Source: Hemerocallis citrina (Eukaryota; Streptophyta; Magnoliopsida; Asparagales; Asphodelaceae). From it: a stretch of 64,000 bases of DNA. Both the position numbers and the translations under genes were made by a program. This document shows positions 1 to 10,200 of this stretch, piece by piece. The notes under the pieces are model-generated. The model had not been told where the DNA came from, did not search any database, and was given only the letters and a program-made list of their open reading frames with translations. Numbering within the stretch: position 1 is the stretch's first letter; every line of letters begins with the position of its first letter. The DNA is taken from contig CM030365.1 in the NCBI GenBank assembly GCA_017893485.1, positions 28,046,289-28,110,288 of the forward strand, in the 5' to 3' direction.

Positions 1-94
1 AAGTCCACGGAACAGGTATACAGGTTTACTATTCAGTTTCCCTAAGAATCCACAAATTCATCTGTTTGCCCCCACACCAAATTTAGCGGTAACA
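1..94 (+). repeat. Tail of a Tat-type LTR (fragment)
   Basis: This segment matches the last part of the Tat-type LTRs at 32340-32434 and 39955-40025. They share a CTGTTTGCCCCCA-type stretch and the ending ATTTAGCGGYAACA. The rest lies outside the window. It sits inside or beside the long LTR that follows. Confidence 0.5.
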
Positions 95-1208
95 TTCGTA
101 TACATTCATGTCTGTTTGATGACCATAATAAAAGTAACCAAGCCGGAGTTTAAGGGAAAGATCTAGTAGTGGAAAATATAAAAATATGTACTTGGAAGAG
201 GACCTGTGTCCTGCCTGCCTGTTACGTATTTATGACTACATGATTCACGATCCTGTTACCTGTACCTGATTGCATGCTTCCCTATAGGAAGATGTACTCA
301 GAAGATAACCACTAGGTTATGCCTGTTTCTTGTACCTGACTGCATACTTCCCTTAAGATGGTGTACTCGGAAGAGAACCACTAGGTTCTACCTGTTTCTG
401 TTTCCTGTACCTAAGTACACTGCCCTATGGACTCCACTATGAAATCTAAAGTGAAATTATTTGTTGTAGCAACCATGTAGTAAAAACCGGGATGCATGAA
501 GTACTACCTAGATAGTAAAATAACAAGACTTGACATTACATAACCTGATACCTATTTACCTGTTACCTGTTTATCTATTACCTGTGTACCTGTTACCTGT
601 ATACCTGTTACCAGATTATCCTGTCACATGATTACTTGTTTACCTGTTTACTTGTTTACTTGACACTTGACACATGGTACCTGTACCTGTTAGTATACCA
701 TGTTGCTAGATAGTTTTTCTATGTGCTTGTATCCTACATTATTTGTGACCCGCGACTTGTAATTGACGGGTACTTGTTTTCTTCTTTTCCCCTTTTCCTG
801 CAAATTTACTAATTGCAGATCAGGATGGTCAGCTGCCAGAAGGTATTGGCGAGATGATGTATTAGTGCTGGAGTTTCTGCTTTATTACTTTTATTAGTTG
901 TTGCTTGAACATTGAATAAAGTGTATTTGGTTATTTGGATATTATTTGTATTTGGGCGATGTGACCCAAGATATTGTTTTCTCCAGACTCTGATTTATTT
1001 GAGAATATTGTATTTGGTTTCAAGTAAATTTCTGTTGATAATTTGTTTCAATTATGCATGAATGGTTGTGCCTTTTGCTTCCGACTCTAATTATTTCTGT
1101 AATGTGTTGCAAAGATTCTTGAACAGCTTAAGGATAATGAAAATCATTCGCTTGGGCTTTTGTTACGTATCCGTATTCCGTATTCTTTTTGGAAAGCGGA
1201 GCGTGACA
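95..1208 (+). mobile_element. 3' part of a long Tekay-like LTR
   Basis: The segment ends in GGAAAGCGGAGCGTGACA at 1208, after which gypsy coding sequence resumes. The last ~350 bp align by eye with the reverse complement of 58377-58790, the end of the solo LTR at 58377-63711. The shared landmarks are CATTCGYTTGGGC, TATTCCGTATT and GGAAAGCGG. This is therefore the 3' end of a related LTR, inserted into the reverse transcriptase of the minus-strand element at 1209-3933. Its 5' part is outside the window or replaced by the Tat fragment. Confidence 0.65.
190..690 (+). repeat. Degenerate TACCTGT heptamer array and ~80-bp duplication
   Basis: TACCTGT and close variants recur many times, densest at 546-690. 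Within the array an ~80-bp block occurs twice at about 258-415, with shared CTGCATRCTTCCC and AACCACTAGGTT. The array lies within the LTR. Confidence 0.6.
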
Positions 1209-2065
1209 TGGAGACCATTGAACCCCAACCTTCTTCTTCAATTGAGTGAGAGGTACAGCTATTCCTCCATAACCCTTAATAAACTTCCTATAGTAACCAG
1301 TAAGACCTAGGAATCCTCACAATTCCTTCAAAGTTTTGGGCTCAAGCCACTGTGTGTTAGCCTCAATCTTGATGGGGTATACTAAGATACCTTGAGAAGT
1401 AATCAAATGCCCCAAATAACCAACAAAACTCTTACCACAACTACACTTGCTTTCTTTAGCAACCAAGCTGTTGTTCTTGAGTACTTCAAGGGTCTTTGTA
1501 AGGTGAGAGACATGACTCTCCCATGTTGGACTGTACGCCAAAATATCATTGAAGAAAACCAAATGAATTCCTCAAATACTCCATGAATATTTCATTCATC
1601 AAACTTTGAAATGTTACGGGTGCATTTGTTAGGCCAAAATGCATAACCACAAACTCATAATGCCCTTGATGAGTTCTAACGGATGTCTTATGGATATCTA
1701 GGTCATATACTCTAATTTGATGATAATCCGTTCTCAAATCTAACTTAGAAAAGAATTTAGCCCCATACAGCTCATTAAGAAGTTCTCAATAATAGGGATA
1801 GGAAATTTGGCTTTAATGGTTTGTGAATTAATGCTCTATAGTCCACGCACATCCTCCAACCATCAGCCTTCTTAACCAAGATGATAGGTGATGCATAAAA
1901 GCTACAGCTATTGTGGATCAAACCTAAGTCCATCATTTCATGTACTTGTTTTTCTATTTCACTTTTTGTGGTAATAAGGATGTTTATATGGCCTAATACA
2001 CAGTGGTTTATGGCCATCCAAAAGTAGAATCCTATGATCCACTTCCCTCTGTGGAGGCATGCCAA
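1209..2065 (-). pseudogene. Reverse transcriptase of the Reina-like element
   Basis: Three open pieces (2065-1775, 1737-1546, 1562-1317) make up most of a gypsy RT fingers-palm region. They include SEIEKQVHEMMDLGLIHNS, ILVKKADGWRMCVDYRAL, DYHQIRV and [18 protein letters not shown]. The active-site motif normally reading YVDD is FFND. The frame then runs through [12 protein letters not shown] to 1209, where it is cut by the LTR insertion. Frameshifts separate the pieces, so this is a dead copy. Confidence 0.8.
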
Positions 2066-2900
2066 TATCTGTAGGAAAATTTTCAGGGAACTGTCTCAAG
2101 ACATCCTACAGCTGTACAGTTTGTTCATCACCCAAATTACTGACTTCAATTGAGTTCAAACTAGTTGTTGGATGATAATGCTGCTCCTCTACACACTACA
2201 ACTGTAATAGGAAAGCTTGACCTGAGTGTTCCAAAACCTTGGGAATTCTTCTGCAGAGATAATTTGCAATTGGCCTTCAGTCAAACCCTGTAACTCTTAA
2301 ATATCTCCTCCAACTGAGAACTCCATAGTGAGATGACTAAAATCCATTGTTACTCTACCCAAAGCCCTCAACCAATGTGCTCCTATGACCATCTAAGAAG
2401 GTCCTAAGGGTAGAATCAACAGCTCAGCATTCAAATTGACTCCTTGTACAGTGAAAACTGCATCTTCTATTTTCCCTTCATTGTGCATGACCTCTACATT
2501 AGCTAATGTAACCGTGAACTCGGGTTCAATTAATATGTTTAATCATGCCTTAATTGATGTCTTAGGGTCGACGTAATTATGAGTTAAGCATGTGTCAATC
2601 AAAATGTTAACTTCTCTGCCCTTAATCTTGCCTTTGACTCTAAGAGTTTCTGTGTAGTGTAAGGAACCAATGAGTGCATGTAAAAAGATGCCAAGCAAGT
2701 ATCCTTGAGTGATCTTCCCTTGCATACTCATTCTGGATGCCAATTCTACTTTTTCTCCTTCCTCCTCCTCTTCCTCTTCATCAAACATCTCCAAGAAAAA
2801 AGAATTTTTGTGATTTGCATCTGTGTCCATACTGCTCATCGCAATTAAAGCATAAACCTTTAGCTTTCTTCTCCCTCAACTCATGTGGCATTAATTATTC
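2066..2900 (-). pseudogene. Zinc knuckle, protease and PR-RT linker of the Reina-like element
   Basis: An open stretch at 2839-2543 contains an acidic EEEEEEE run and then a retropepsin-like segment ending ILIDTCLTHNYV. The catalytic triad normally reads D-T/S-G; here it is D-T-C, so the protease should be inactive. The linker (about 2540-2066) still translates to WLRALGRVTMDF-type sequence typical of gypsy polyproteins, with stops. Confidence 0.65.
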
Positions 2901-3090
2901 AGGGACCCAAGTAGATGAAGGAGTTGGTTCTTGACTCTTAGGATGAGGGTTAGGAGCAAAGTATGGAATGTTTTTTGCTAAAAATGGAGCTCTGTTAAGC
3001 TTCCTCATATCCCCTAGTTAAACTATAGCTTCGTTAACATTCCATATCCCCTAGTTAAACTATAGCCTTCACATCCCACCTAATCTCATC

Positions 3091-3786
3091 TTATAGACCA
3101 CTGACAAATGTACTAAGAAAGTGCTTCTCTGTCCAATCCTCCACAAAGTTTGACAAACGATCAAACTCTTGAATATACACTTCCAAATCACCTTTTTGAC
3201 TCAACTTCGACAATAATCCCTCGTAATCCTGGAATTCAGTTGGACCAAATCGAGTAATCAATTCCTCCAAAAACATTTGCCAAGTAATAGAATTCTTCCT
3301 ATTCTTAATGTGCCTGCGATACCATTGAGCCGCCTTTCCCTTAAGATTCAAATAGGCAAATCTACGTTTCTGTTGATCCTCAATCTTATAAAACTTCAAG
3401 AACTGCTCGACGCTACAAATCCATTCTGTCGGATCTCCTTCAAAGAACGACAGAAACTTCAACATGAATGGAGTTCTTGGACAATTGCTCGAATCAAAAG
3501 GAAACTTAGGGTTTGAAGTGTGAGTAGCAGTTACCTCTTTAATTGTCGGAATCACCATATTTGAATTTTTAGTTTGATGTGGACGATTAAGGATCAACTC
3601 TTTGAATTGGTATGCGATGATCGTCATCTGATTCTACAACGTCGCGACCTGATCCTTGATCTCTTCACCTCCATCTCCATCGACGTGCTTCCCACATCAC
3701 GGTCATCGCCGCCGTCGATGGCCGGCTCTGATAGCATGTTGTTAGCTTCGGTGGTCGTAGGGTTTCTTTTTCTGGCCATGGATTGA
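3091..3786 (-). pseudogene. gag (capsid domain) of the Reina-like element
   Basis: The longest open stretch, 3627-3091, encodes about 178 residues with a Retrotrans_gag-type domain. It includes FFEGDPTEWICSVEQFLKFY, an AAQWY motif and FLEELITRFGP, followed by the LxVYIQEFDRLS segment typical of gypsy capsid proteins. An N-terminal piece beginning at 3786 (MARKRNP) is in a different frame, so a frameshift separates them near 3630. Downstream the frame closes and continues degenerately to a damaged zinc knuckle near 2830-2870 (CFNCDEQYGHRC). No intact Gag can be made. Confidence 0.75.
3724..3736 (-). promoter_or_regulatory. Primer-binding-site-like sequence (initiator Met tRNA)
   Basis: TGCTATCAGAGCC differs at one base from TGGTATCAGAGCC, the initiator-methionine-tRNA complement used by many plant LTR elements and present intact at 44110-44122. 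It lies just inside the putative LTR end. Confidence 0.6.
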
Positions 3787-3933
3787 AACTAGGGTTTGAG
3801 CAAGCTCAAAATTGGGGAAAACGACAACGAAATTGGGTTTTTATTCTTAAAATTTGTTACAACTGAATCTCCTCCTTTTATAAAAGAAGAAGACTTCAAG
3901 AATACATCACGAGCACGTGAAAATCATCTAACA
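3740..3933 (-). repeat. Putative 5' LTR of the Reina-like element
   Basis: On the minus strand the segment starts TGTTAGATG and ends GCTAACA, giving the inverted ends TGTTAG/CTAACA. It contains a TATA-like TTTTATAAAAGG near 3885-3896. A primer-binding-site-like sequence follows within a few bases. The boundary is inferred from these signals; no second LTR copy is visible to confirm it. Confidence 0.5.
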
Positions 3934-5133
3934 ACCCCTTAACTGTCATAACGATTCTTAACTGGGCCGGACACTTGAGCCCATTTACAAATAAACCCAA
4001 AACAAAGAAACACAAAGAAAAGAACATGAACTGATAGAACTGTATACTTTGATACAGTAAGCCATTCATCTTCGCAGCTCCGCAATCACTTGAACCACAC
4101 TGCAGATCCCTGAGAAAATACCCGCCACCGCTGCTCATGTCCTTGCCCATCTTCTCGTCCTCCTTGCCATCACCAATTCACCACCTACCCTGAAGAATTA
4201 AGTTTCAGATATTAAAAGAAATTGGATTTGTTATTTGTTCTAGACTAGATCTAAATAAACTCAATTTTCCAAAATATTATATTGAATTTGTTAATGAATG
4301 TCTTGTTTTAGTTATCGTTAAAGTCTAAAAGTTGGTTCTCCGATCTTTGTATCCTCTTATACTAATACTCTCAGATGTAGGCGAAGGTGTGCGTGGAGGT
4401 GGAGGTGGTGGTGGTGGGAATGGGTAAAGGAGGAAATGGCGAATAACGGTGTATGGGTGTGGTTTTTGGAGGAAGGGTTGGAAGTTGGCTGGGTAGAAGA
4501 GAAGGGAAAAGGTGGAGATGACGGGGACGGCAAAGGTGATAAAGGTGATGGCAGAGGTGGAGACGCTATACACAATTTATCTATAGTTTCTTATAAGAGA
4601 ATAAATAATCTAGAGTGGCACTCTAGGGAATTTGGAAAATTTCTTAGAGTGTCACCCATTCGACATATATTCCTTCTCGGAATGTATATCCACACCGTTT
4701 AATATAATCTACATATCATAAAGTTACGTATATATAGAATCACGATGTTTGAACATGTCTTGCTCGTGTGTTAAGGTGTTTCATTTTTTTTCTATACTGG
4801 AAAACTGTTTATTTTGCAAGTACATGATAAATGGACAAAATATATCTAAACCTTGTGATTTTACATATCCACAGATTTTATGACATGTATATCACATTGG
4901 ACAGTGTGGATAACACATTTGGTGAAGAAAATATGCCAAATATGTGACACTCTACAAAAAATAAAAATTAAAAAAATAAAATAAAAAATTTAGAGTCACT
5001 TTAATTTCCGCATTCTCTTTTTATAATCATAATTTCGTTATTAAGAAGAAACAGAAATATTGATGGAGGATGAAAGAAGCAGGGAAAGAAGGGAGGATGG
5101 TTGCATTAGAGGACATTCCGGGAATAAAATTTT
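3934..5133. other. Intergenic stretch without a supported gene
   Basis: There is a GGT/GGA-rich low-complexity patch at about 4380-4565. On the minus strand an 82-codon frame (4573-4325) runs through it, encoding a hydrophobic stretch and eight consecutive prolines. I recognise no family and no gene structure. The rest is AT-rich sequence. Confidence 0.5.
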
Positions 5134-5398
5134 GGGTTTTTCTCACATGGGGTCAATAACAAATGTTATAATTTCATATACCTCACTGATAAATACCTAA
5201 TTCCATATAACTCACTTACATCATAAATACCTAATTCCATATAACTCACTTATAGTATAAAATCAATTCCAAATAACCACTTTTGTTACCAAAATTTAAT
5301 GTTATATAGCTCACTCAAAAATACTTATATGGAATTAAATTTGTGAGTGAGGTATATGGAATTAAAATATTTGTTAATGACCCATATGGCAAAAACCC
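5134..5398. mobile_element. Foldback MITE with 9-bp target duplication (Mutator-like)
   Basis: The 265-bp segment begins GGGTTTTTCTCACATGGGGT and ends in the near reverse complement ATATGGCAAAAACCC, with inverted ends of about 55 bp. It is flanked by a perfect 9-bp direct repeat TAAAATTTT (5125-5133 and 5399-5407). A 9-bp duplication is the hallmark of Mutator-type insertion. Confidence 0.8.
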
Positions 5399-5503
5399 TA
5401 AAATTTTTGCTTTACGGCACCTTGTGACACTTTTTATCGATGTTGTCTTTGTAGTTTGTCGCACAAGGAAATTAAGCCTAGGTCCTCTGTCATTATAACT
5501 TTA

Positions 5504-5775
5504 CTAGTAATTTATACGTGAGATGCACGTCTTAATAAATAAATATATATTTTTAAAGTAAAAATTTTGACGTAGTCTGGTCTCGAAGTTGAGACATCTT
5601 TTATATTAGTTATACACAGACAATGCACGTCTTAATAATTTTTTTTAAAATAAAAACTATGACGTAGTGAGGACTCGAACGTGAAACCTCGTTTATATTA
5701 GTTATATACGTGCATCACACGTGTTGGTAGATTGACAAATGACACTAAGGTCTTCTCCCATTATAGTATTAGAGA
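5504..5775 (-). mobile_element. Small non-autonomous Helitron
   Basis: Read on the minus strand it begins TCTCTAATACTATAATG and ends CTAG after a GC-containing hairpin (ACGTGCATCTCACGT). It lies between a host A and T, as Helitrons do. Inside, an approximately 98-bp block is repeated in tandem (about 5511-5608 and 5609-5705). Each copy carries a GACGTAGT...TCTCGAA-type motif resembling a tRNA B box on the minus strand. There is no coding capacity. Confidence 0.75.
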
Positions 5776-6018
5776 TAGGCTAATGAATCCCAACAACTTA
5801 CAGCTCTTTTAAAAGTCGTAGCAAATAGAAAAACCTTAAAGCTTGGGAAGCAAAAATGGTTACAGATAACTTACCGGTTCATGTTGTCAGTTTACTGCTT
5901 ATGTATTCATCTTCTTTCTCGTCAACAATTATTATCGATGATGTCAGATGAGTAATGTGTACTATAGCTGAACTAGCTAGAGAATAGGGTAAGCTAGCAA
6001 ACTGGCAGTTCGGCTAAG

Positions 6019-6633
6019 GAGCATGTCTGGATGCCCCGAAAACACTCCACGAATCGAAATCCACAGAAAAATAAATCCAAAACCGGTTTGTTTGGCTCAG
6101 ATTTCTCTTGGATTTGAGTTTGCAGCAGCGCAAAAAAGAAATCCGAAGAAAAGCAGCAGAATTCAGTGGATGGAAAGCGGCTTATAAGACTACTGCAGTG
6201 CTACTGTAGCATTTTAACATTATTCCTCCTATTTTTTTACTCTTTCCAATAAAATAATTCTACCTAACCATCTACATTAAATTTCTAACCATCTACATTA
6301 AATTTCTTGAGTAATGCTAGAGCCACTACCAATTTCACTACATTTCTCTTCACTATCTTAGGTGGCACACTCCAATAGGTAGGGGATGATAGAGTAGGTG
6401 GGATAACTCTCCAATAGGAGTATGCCACCTAAGGTAGTGAAGAAAATGGTAGTGAAATTGGTAGTGGCTAAAACATTACTCAAATTTCTTTCACTCCCCT
6501 CTCTATCATACAATATAATAAAAATATATCCAGTCAAACAACTTTTTAAAAACTCAAATCCATAGATTTCTTTTCTCTACAGTAATCTTACAACTACAGA
6601 CTAGTTTTACTTTGCAATCAAACACCACTTAAA
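6019..6633. mobile_element. Possible hAT-like non-autonomous element (remnant)
   Basis: The outer parts are loosely inverted. The left side has GGATTTGAGTTTGCAG and the right side its complement AAAAACTCAAATCC. The ends resemble TGTTTGG-type termini of plant hAT/Harbinger MITEs. Exact boundaries and a target duplication could not be fixed. It is interrupted by the MITE at 6309-6481. Confidence 0.3.
6309..6481. mobile_element. 173-bp foldback MITE with 9-bp target duplication
   Basis: Starts GAGTAATGCTAGAGCCACTA and ends GTGGCTAAAACATTACTC. The inverted arms (about 70 bp each) nearly meet. It is flanked by a perfect 9-bp repeat AAATTTCTT (6300-6308 and 6482-6490), pointing to a Mutator-like family. 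Confidence 0.85.
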
Positions 6634-7041
6634 TGTCGTGTTACTCTTTGCATGGATCCAAGGACTGAGAATGCTAATAACAATAAAGATATTTAAACTG
6701 ACAAAAGATACTATTCATCAATCCAAACAATGACAATTTCCTTTTCCTCCAGAGTATTGGAATTTAATCCTGATTTCCATAAGATGTATTCCCAGTTGCC
6801 GCCGAAATGTTTTGACACGCTTCTATACATTTTGCTTGTCCAACGAGTTCTTGCTACATTTGTTACATAAACAGCTTCAAAGCTGACTTAACCTTTCCCA
6901 CTTAATTAGAGAACACAATGTGAGAAACATCAAATTCCCTATTTAAGAACAAACTGGCTTCCATCTACCAACCTATTTATTTGGAGATTAAAATTTAATA
7001 CAAAAATGGATATTTGGCCGAACTTCACCAAGATATTTACC
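6634..7041 (-). other. 3' flank of EGY2
   Basis: This is the region downstream of the EGY2 stop codon. It is AT-rich and presumably holds the 3' UTR and polyadenylation site. Several AATAAA-like words occur but none can be singled out. No other gene is visible. Confidence 0.4.
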
Positions 7042-7200
7042 TCAGAGTGAAGTTACAAGACCGATACCAAGCTCCTCTGCCAGCTCATCCCACAATGGAA
7101 GGAGAATCATTATTACAAGAAAAGTGGCTACTACTATAGCTGTTCTTCTCCATGTTCCCACCTCAGAGACATCATTCAAGCATGGTTTCTCTGGTGCCCT
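7042..7200 (-). CDS. EGY2: EGY2 exon 10 and stop
   Basis: 52 codons and a TGA stop. It contains [19 protein letters not shown], a final hydrophobic helix and the C-terminus [16 protein letters not shown], which is highly characteristic of EGY2 proteins. Confidence 0.94.
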   Translation of the reverse strand, partial: RAPEKPCLNDVSEVGTWRRTAIVVATFLVIMILLPLWDELAEELGIGLVTSL

Positions 7201-10200
7201 CTGAATGTGAATATCAAAGTACATGTAAGTCATATATATTAGGAAGAGTAGGAAAATGTTGGGTTGGAGAAGTTGGGATGATAGAATCATTCATGTTACC
7301 TGACATATGAGTACGTACAAACCCCAAGGAAGTGCAAGCGGTCCACCAAGCTGGAACAAAAAGGGTAAAGACAGTTGAAGGAAACTGTTCTGAGCAAAAA
7401 TTTCTCAATTGAAGCATTTTGTTTTCCAAAAAAGTATGTTATTTTATGGAACAATGCACTGATTTGTTTCTCGACTATGTAATTCACATTATCATTTGTT
7501 GTCTTTTATTTAGAATGTATTATTTAACTTGAACGTACTACCTTATCTTGGGGCAATTTTAGACCTAAAGCTCTCGAGTTAATTATTTAAGGTAACATTC
7601 TATCAAAAATTTATTAAAGGTGTTTTCAAAAGAAAAAGAAAAACATGCAGGTTGCCAGGTGAAGTGTATAAAATATCAAAGGGGCTTAAGGATCATTTCG
7701 AACAAGTGGTTCATAACAAAATTTCACTTAAAAGATAACCATGCAGTATGTACAAAATCTAGAGATGATAGCCATTATTTTCCTCAACTACATTACATCC
7801 TTAGACCTCTTTTCAGGAGAAAGATTTTAAAAAGTATGGTAAGAATCAGAAATCAGAAGGCAGAAGGAACAAGGAAAAGAATTAATCAAAATGGAAACAA
7901 GAAATGAAGAAAGTACACAATATAGGATAAACACAAGCATACCACTCCCAGTCCAAGTAACGCGTATGTCGTCAGGCCAAAACCAAACAAAGCATTCTTC
8001 CCAAAACCACTCTGGTACAAGAAATCGCTAATGTTAATAATTGAATGCAAACTTGTTTAGACATCATAACAGACATGGAAGTTGGAAACTAAATTAACCT
8101 CATCCAACCCCCCACGAAACAGTCAGCCCTTAACCAATCAACAGTAATTGTTGAACAACCACAACCCATAATGTGTTGTCATCCAAAATAATTCAGTCCA
8201 TCATTCTCAAGCTTGGATGAGTTGTTTGTCATCATTTATTTAAGATTCTTCTCAATTTAAAATGTAATTTGAATTTCTTAATAGTGATCATTCGTAGCAG
8301 AAGTGTTTATGGACACCCCTCTGGCTTCTGACAGAAGCCTTTGCATATTTATGCCCACACAGTAATTCTTAGAATGCAAGTCCAAAAGCAAATGAGACTT
8401 AACCCTGACTATAGCAACTGAGTCTATCTAAACAAAGTATGTCACCTGTATGGCTCTTCCTCCATCAAGGCACCCTACAGGAAGCATATTAAAAGCCGAT
8501 GTGGTTAGACCACACCTGTATTAATTACAACAAGAGATGAGCATTTGCGAGTATGACATTTAGTTAAAAGAAGGAAGGATGGATTTTCATTTCTCACCAG
8601 CCAGCTATCACAAGAGGGTGGATTGCAACATTAGCAGCATGCATAGCTCTGCACACACATATTAATCGAGTGTTAATTACAATTCGCCAACCAACTGCAG
8701 ACAACAAAAGTATTTCACACCGGTATATACGAGAGGAAAAACAAAATGTAAAAGTCTATCAAACTGAAAGAACCTCAATGACATTTATAGCCGGACCAGG
8801 ACGGATTCTGAAATCTCAAACCCCTCCCTCTCCAAAAGTAGGAAGAAAACAAAACAAAACAAAAACTTCAGTTTTTCAAAAGTTCTGCTGCCTCAAAAAT
8901 TTCAACCACTATCAGATGCTGCCTATGAAAATCTATATAATAAAATACAAAGAAAGCTATCAAGCGGCTCACCTTCAATCTCCTCAAAATCAAAGGTCCA
9001 GATCTAACCTCACAAAACATATTTTCCCCCTCAAAAATTTCAAACTCCAAAACCAAATTTCCCCCCCCCCCCCCCCCCCAAAACTAAAAAACTCATTACT
9101 TTATTATTATTTCTCTCCTCTCTTTACTTTTTCATATTTCTCTTTTTCTCTCTCTCCCTATCTCTCTTTCACTCTTTCTTTATTTATTTAGAAATTTGGA
9201 TTTTAAGATTTCAGATTTGTAAAATTTCAGAATTTTTATGTTTTTTTTATTGCACATGTTATATTGAAAATAACAAATATGTCTTCAGCAGTTAAATTTC
9301 ATCATTTTCCACACTTAAAGTTTTAAAAAGTTAGATTTTGGACTTTTATTTACAACTAATTATTGTCATACTATTCAAACTTGAGCTACATAATTGTTGT
9401 TTTACTGTTTACAGGGCTTTTCGTGTTTTGTATCGTTCCAAAGACGTGCCGTAGGCACGTGCCCACGGGCAAATCTAGTATTTTAATAATATTTATAAAC
9501 TTCTAGTTTAATAATGTTGGATGTGTACAAGAAGCAGATGCTCCTGAATATACAATGGCCAAACTCCAAATCATTTTGCCAAAGAAGAATATTTCTTAGT
9601 ACTCTTAAGAATGTGCGGCTTTCATATTATCCGAACAGAATGCTCTTGGAAAACAGGACAACTGGTACACTGCAAATGTGATTCAGTGCAAGATATTCCA
9701 ATATTTCATAGCACTCCAAAAACCAGAGGGTTCTTTTTATTAACATAACAAACTGCACTTGGATGACAGGACAATCAACTCCAATGTTAGAAATATTCAT
9801 GTTCAATTCTCAACTACTACCAGCAATGGGGGCAAAAAGATATTGACAAATCCCTCCAAAAATGGAAAGGGAATATTGGGGACATGCCCAAATATTTAAG
9901 GATTTTATTTGATCTGGCTAGTTCTTCAATTTTATTAGGATTTCAATAGTCGCTCTTCTATTTGCTTTGGTAGGTAATTTTGTGAGATTTGCTTAGTATG
10001 CTATTTAATGGATGGTAGTTCACTGAATAAATAAACTATAATTTGAGAAAGAATTAATGTGTTTGTGTGTGTTCATGTGTGCGCGCAGGCGTGGGTATTT
10101 TCAAAAATTATTGCACGTTTGTTTGATAGAAATGATTGTGTATGCGTGTTTCTTTAGCAGAAGGCCATCCCTATCTCTCTTTCTTTGTTTTAACTTCCAA

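Larger units (their letters stand above)
1209..3933 (-). mobile_element. Decayed Ty3/gypsy retrotransposon (chromovirus, Reina-like)
   Basis: Reading right to left there is a short putative LTR (3740-3933), a primer-binding-site-like sequence (3724-3736), gag (3786-3091), a degenerate zinc knuckle, protease (about 2700-2540) and reverse transcriptase (2065-1209). Frameshifts and stops interrupt every part. The RT is cut at 1208/1209 by the LTR at 1-1208, so the downstream half is outside the window. A retroviral-type protease followed directly by RT marks Ty3/gypsy. Assignment to the Reina group rests on the short LTR and the general look of the gag domain. Confidence 0.8.

Noticed and set aside
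4325..4702. Proline-rich (minus) or glycine-rich (plus) small protein
   Set aside because: Both strands are open because of a GGT/GGA simple repeat; no family motif or gene context.
8670..9191. 173-codon plus-strand frame in intron 5
   Set aside because: Runs across an intron-Helitron junction and a C homopolymer; low-complexity product.
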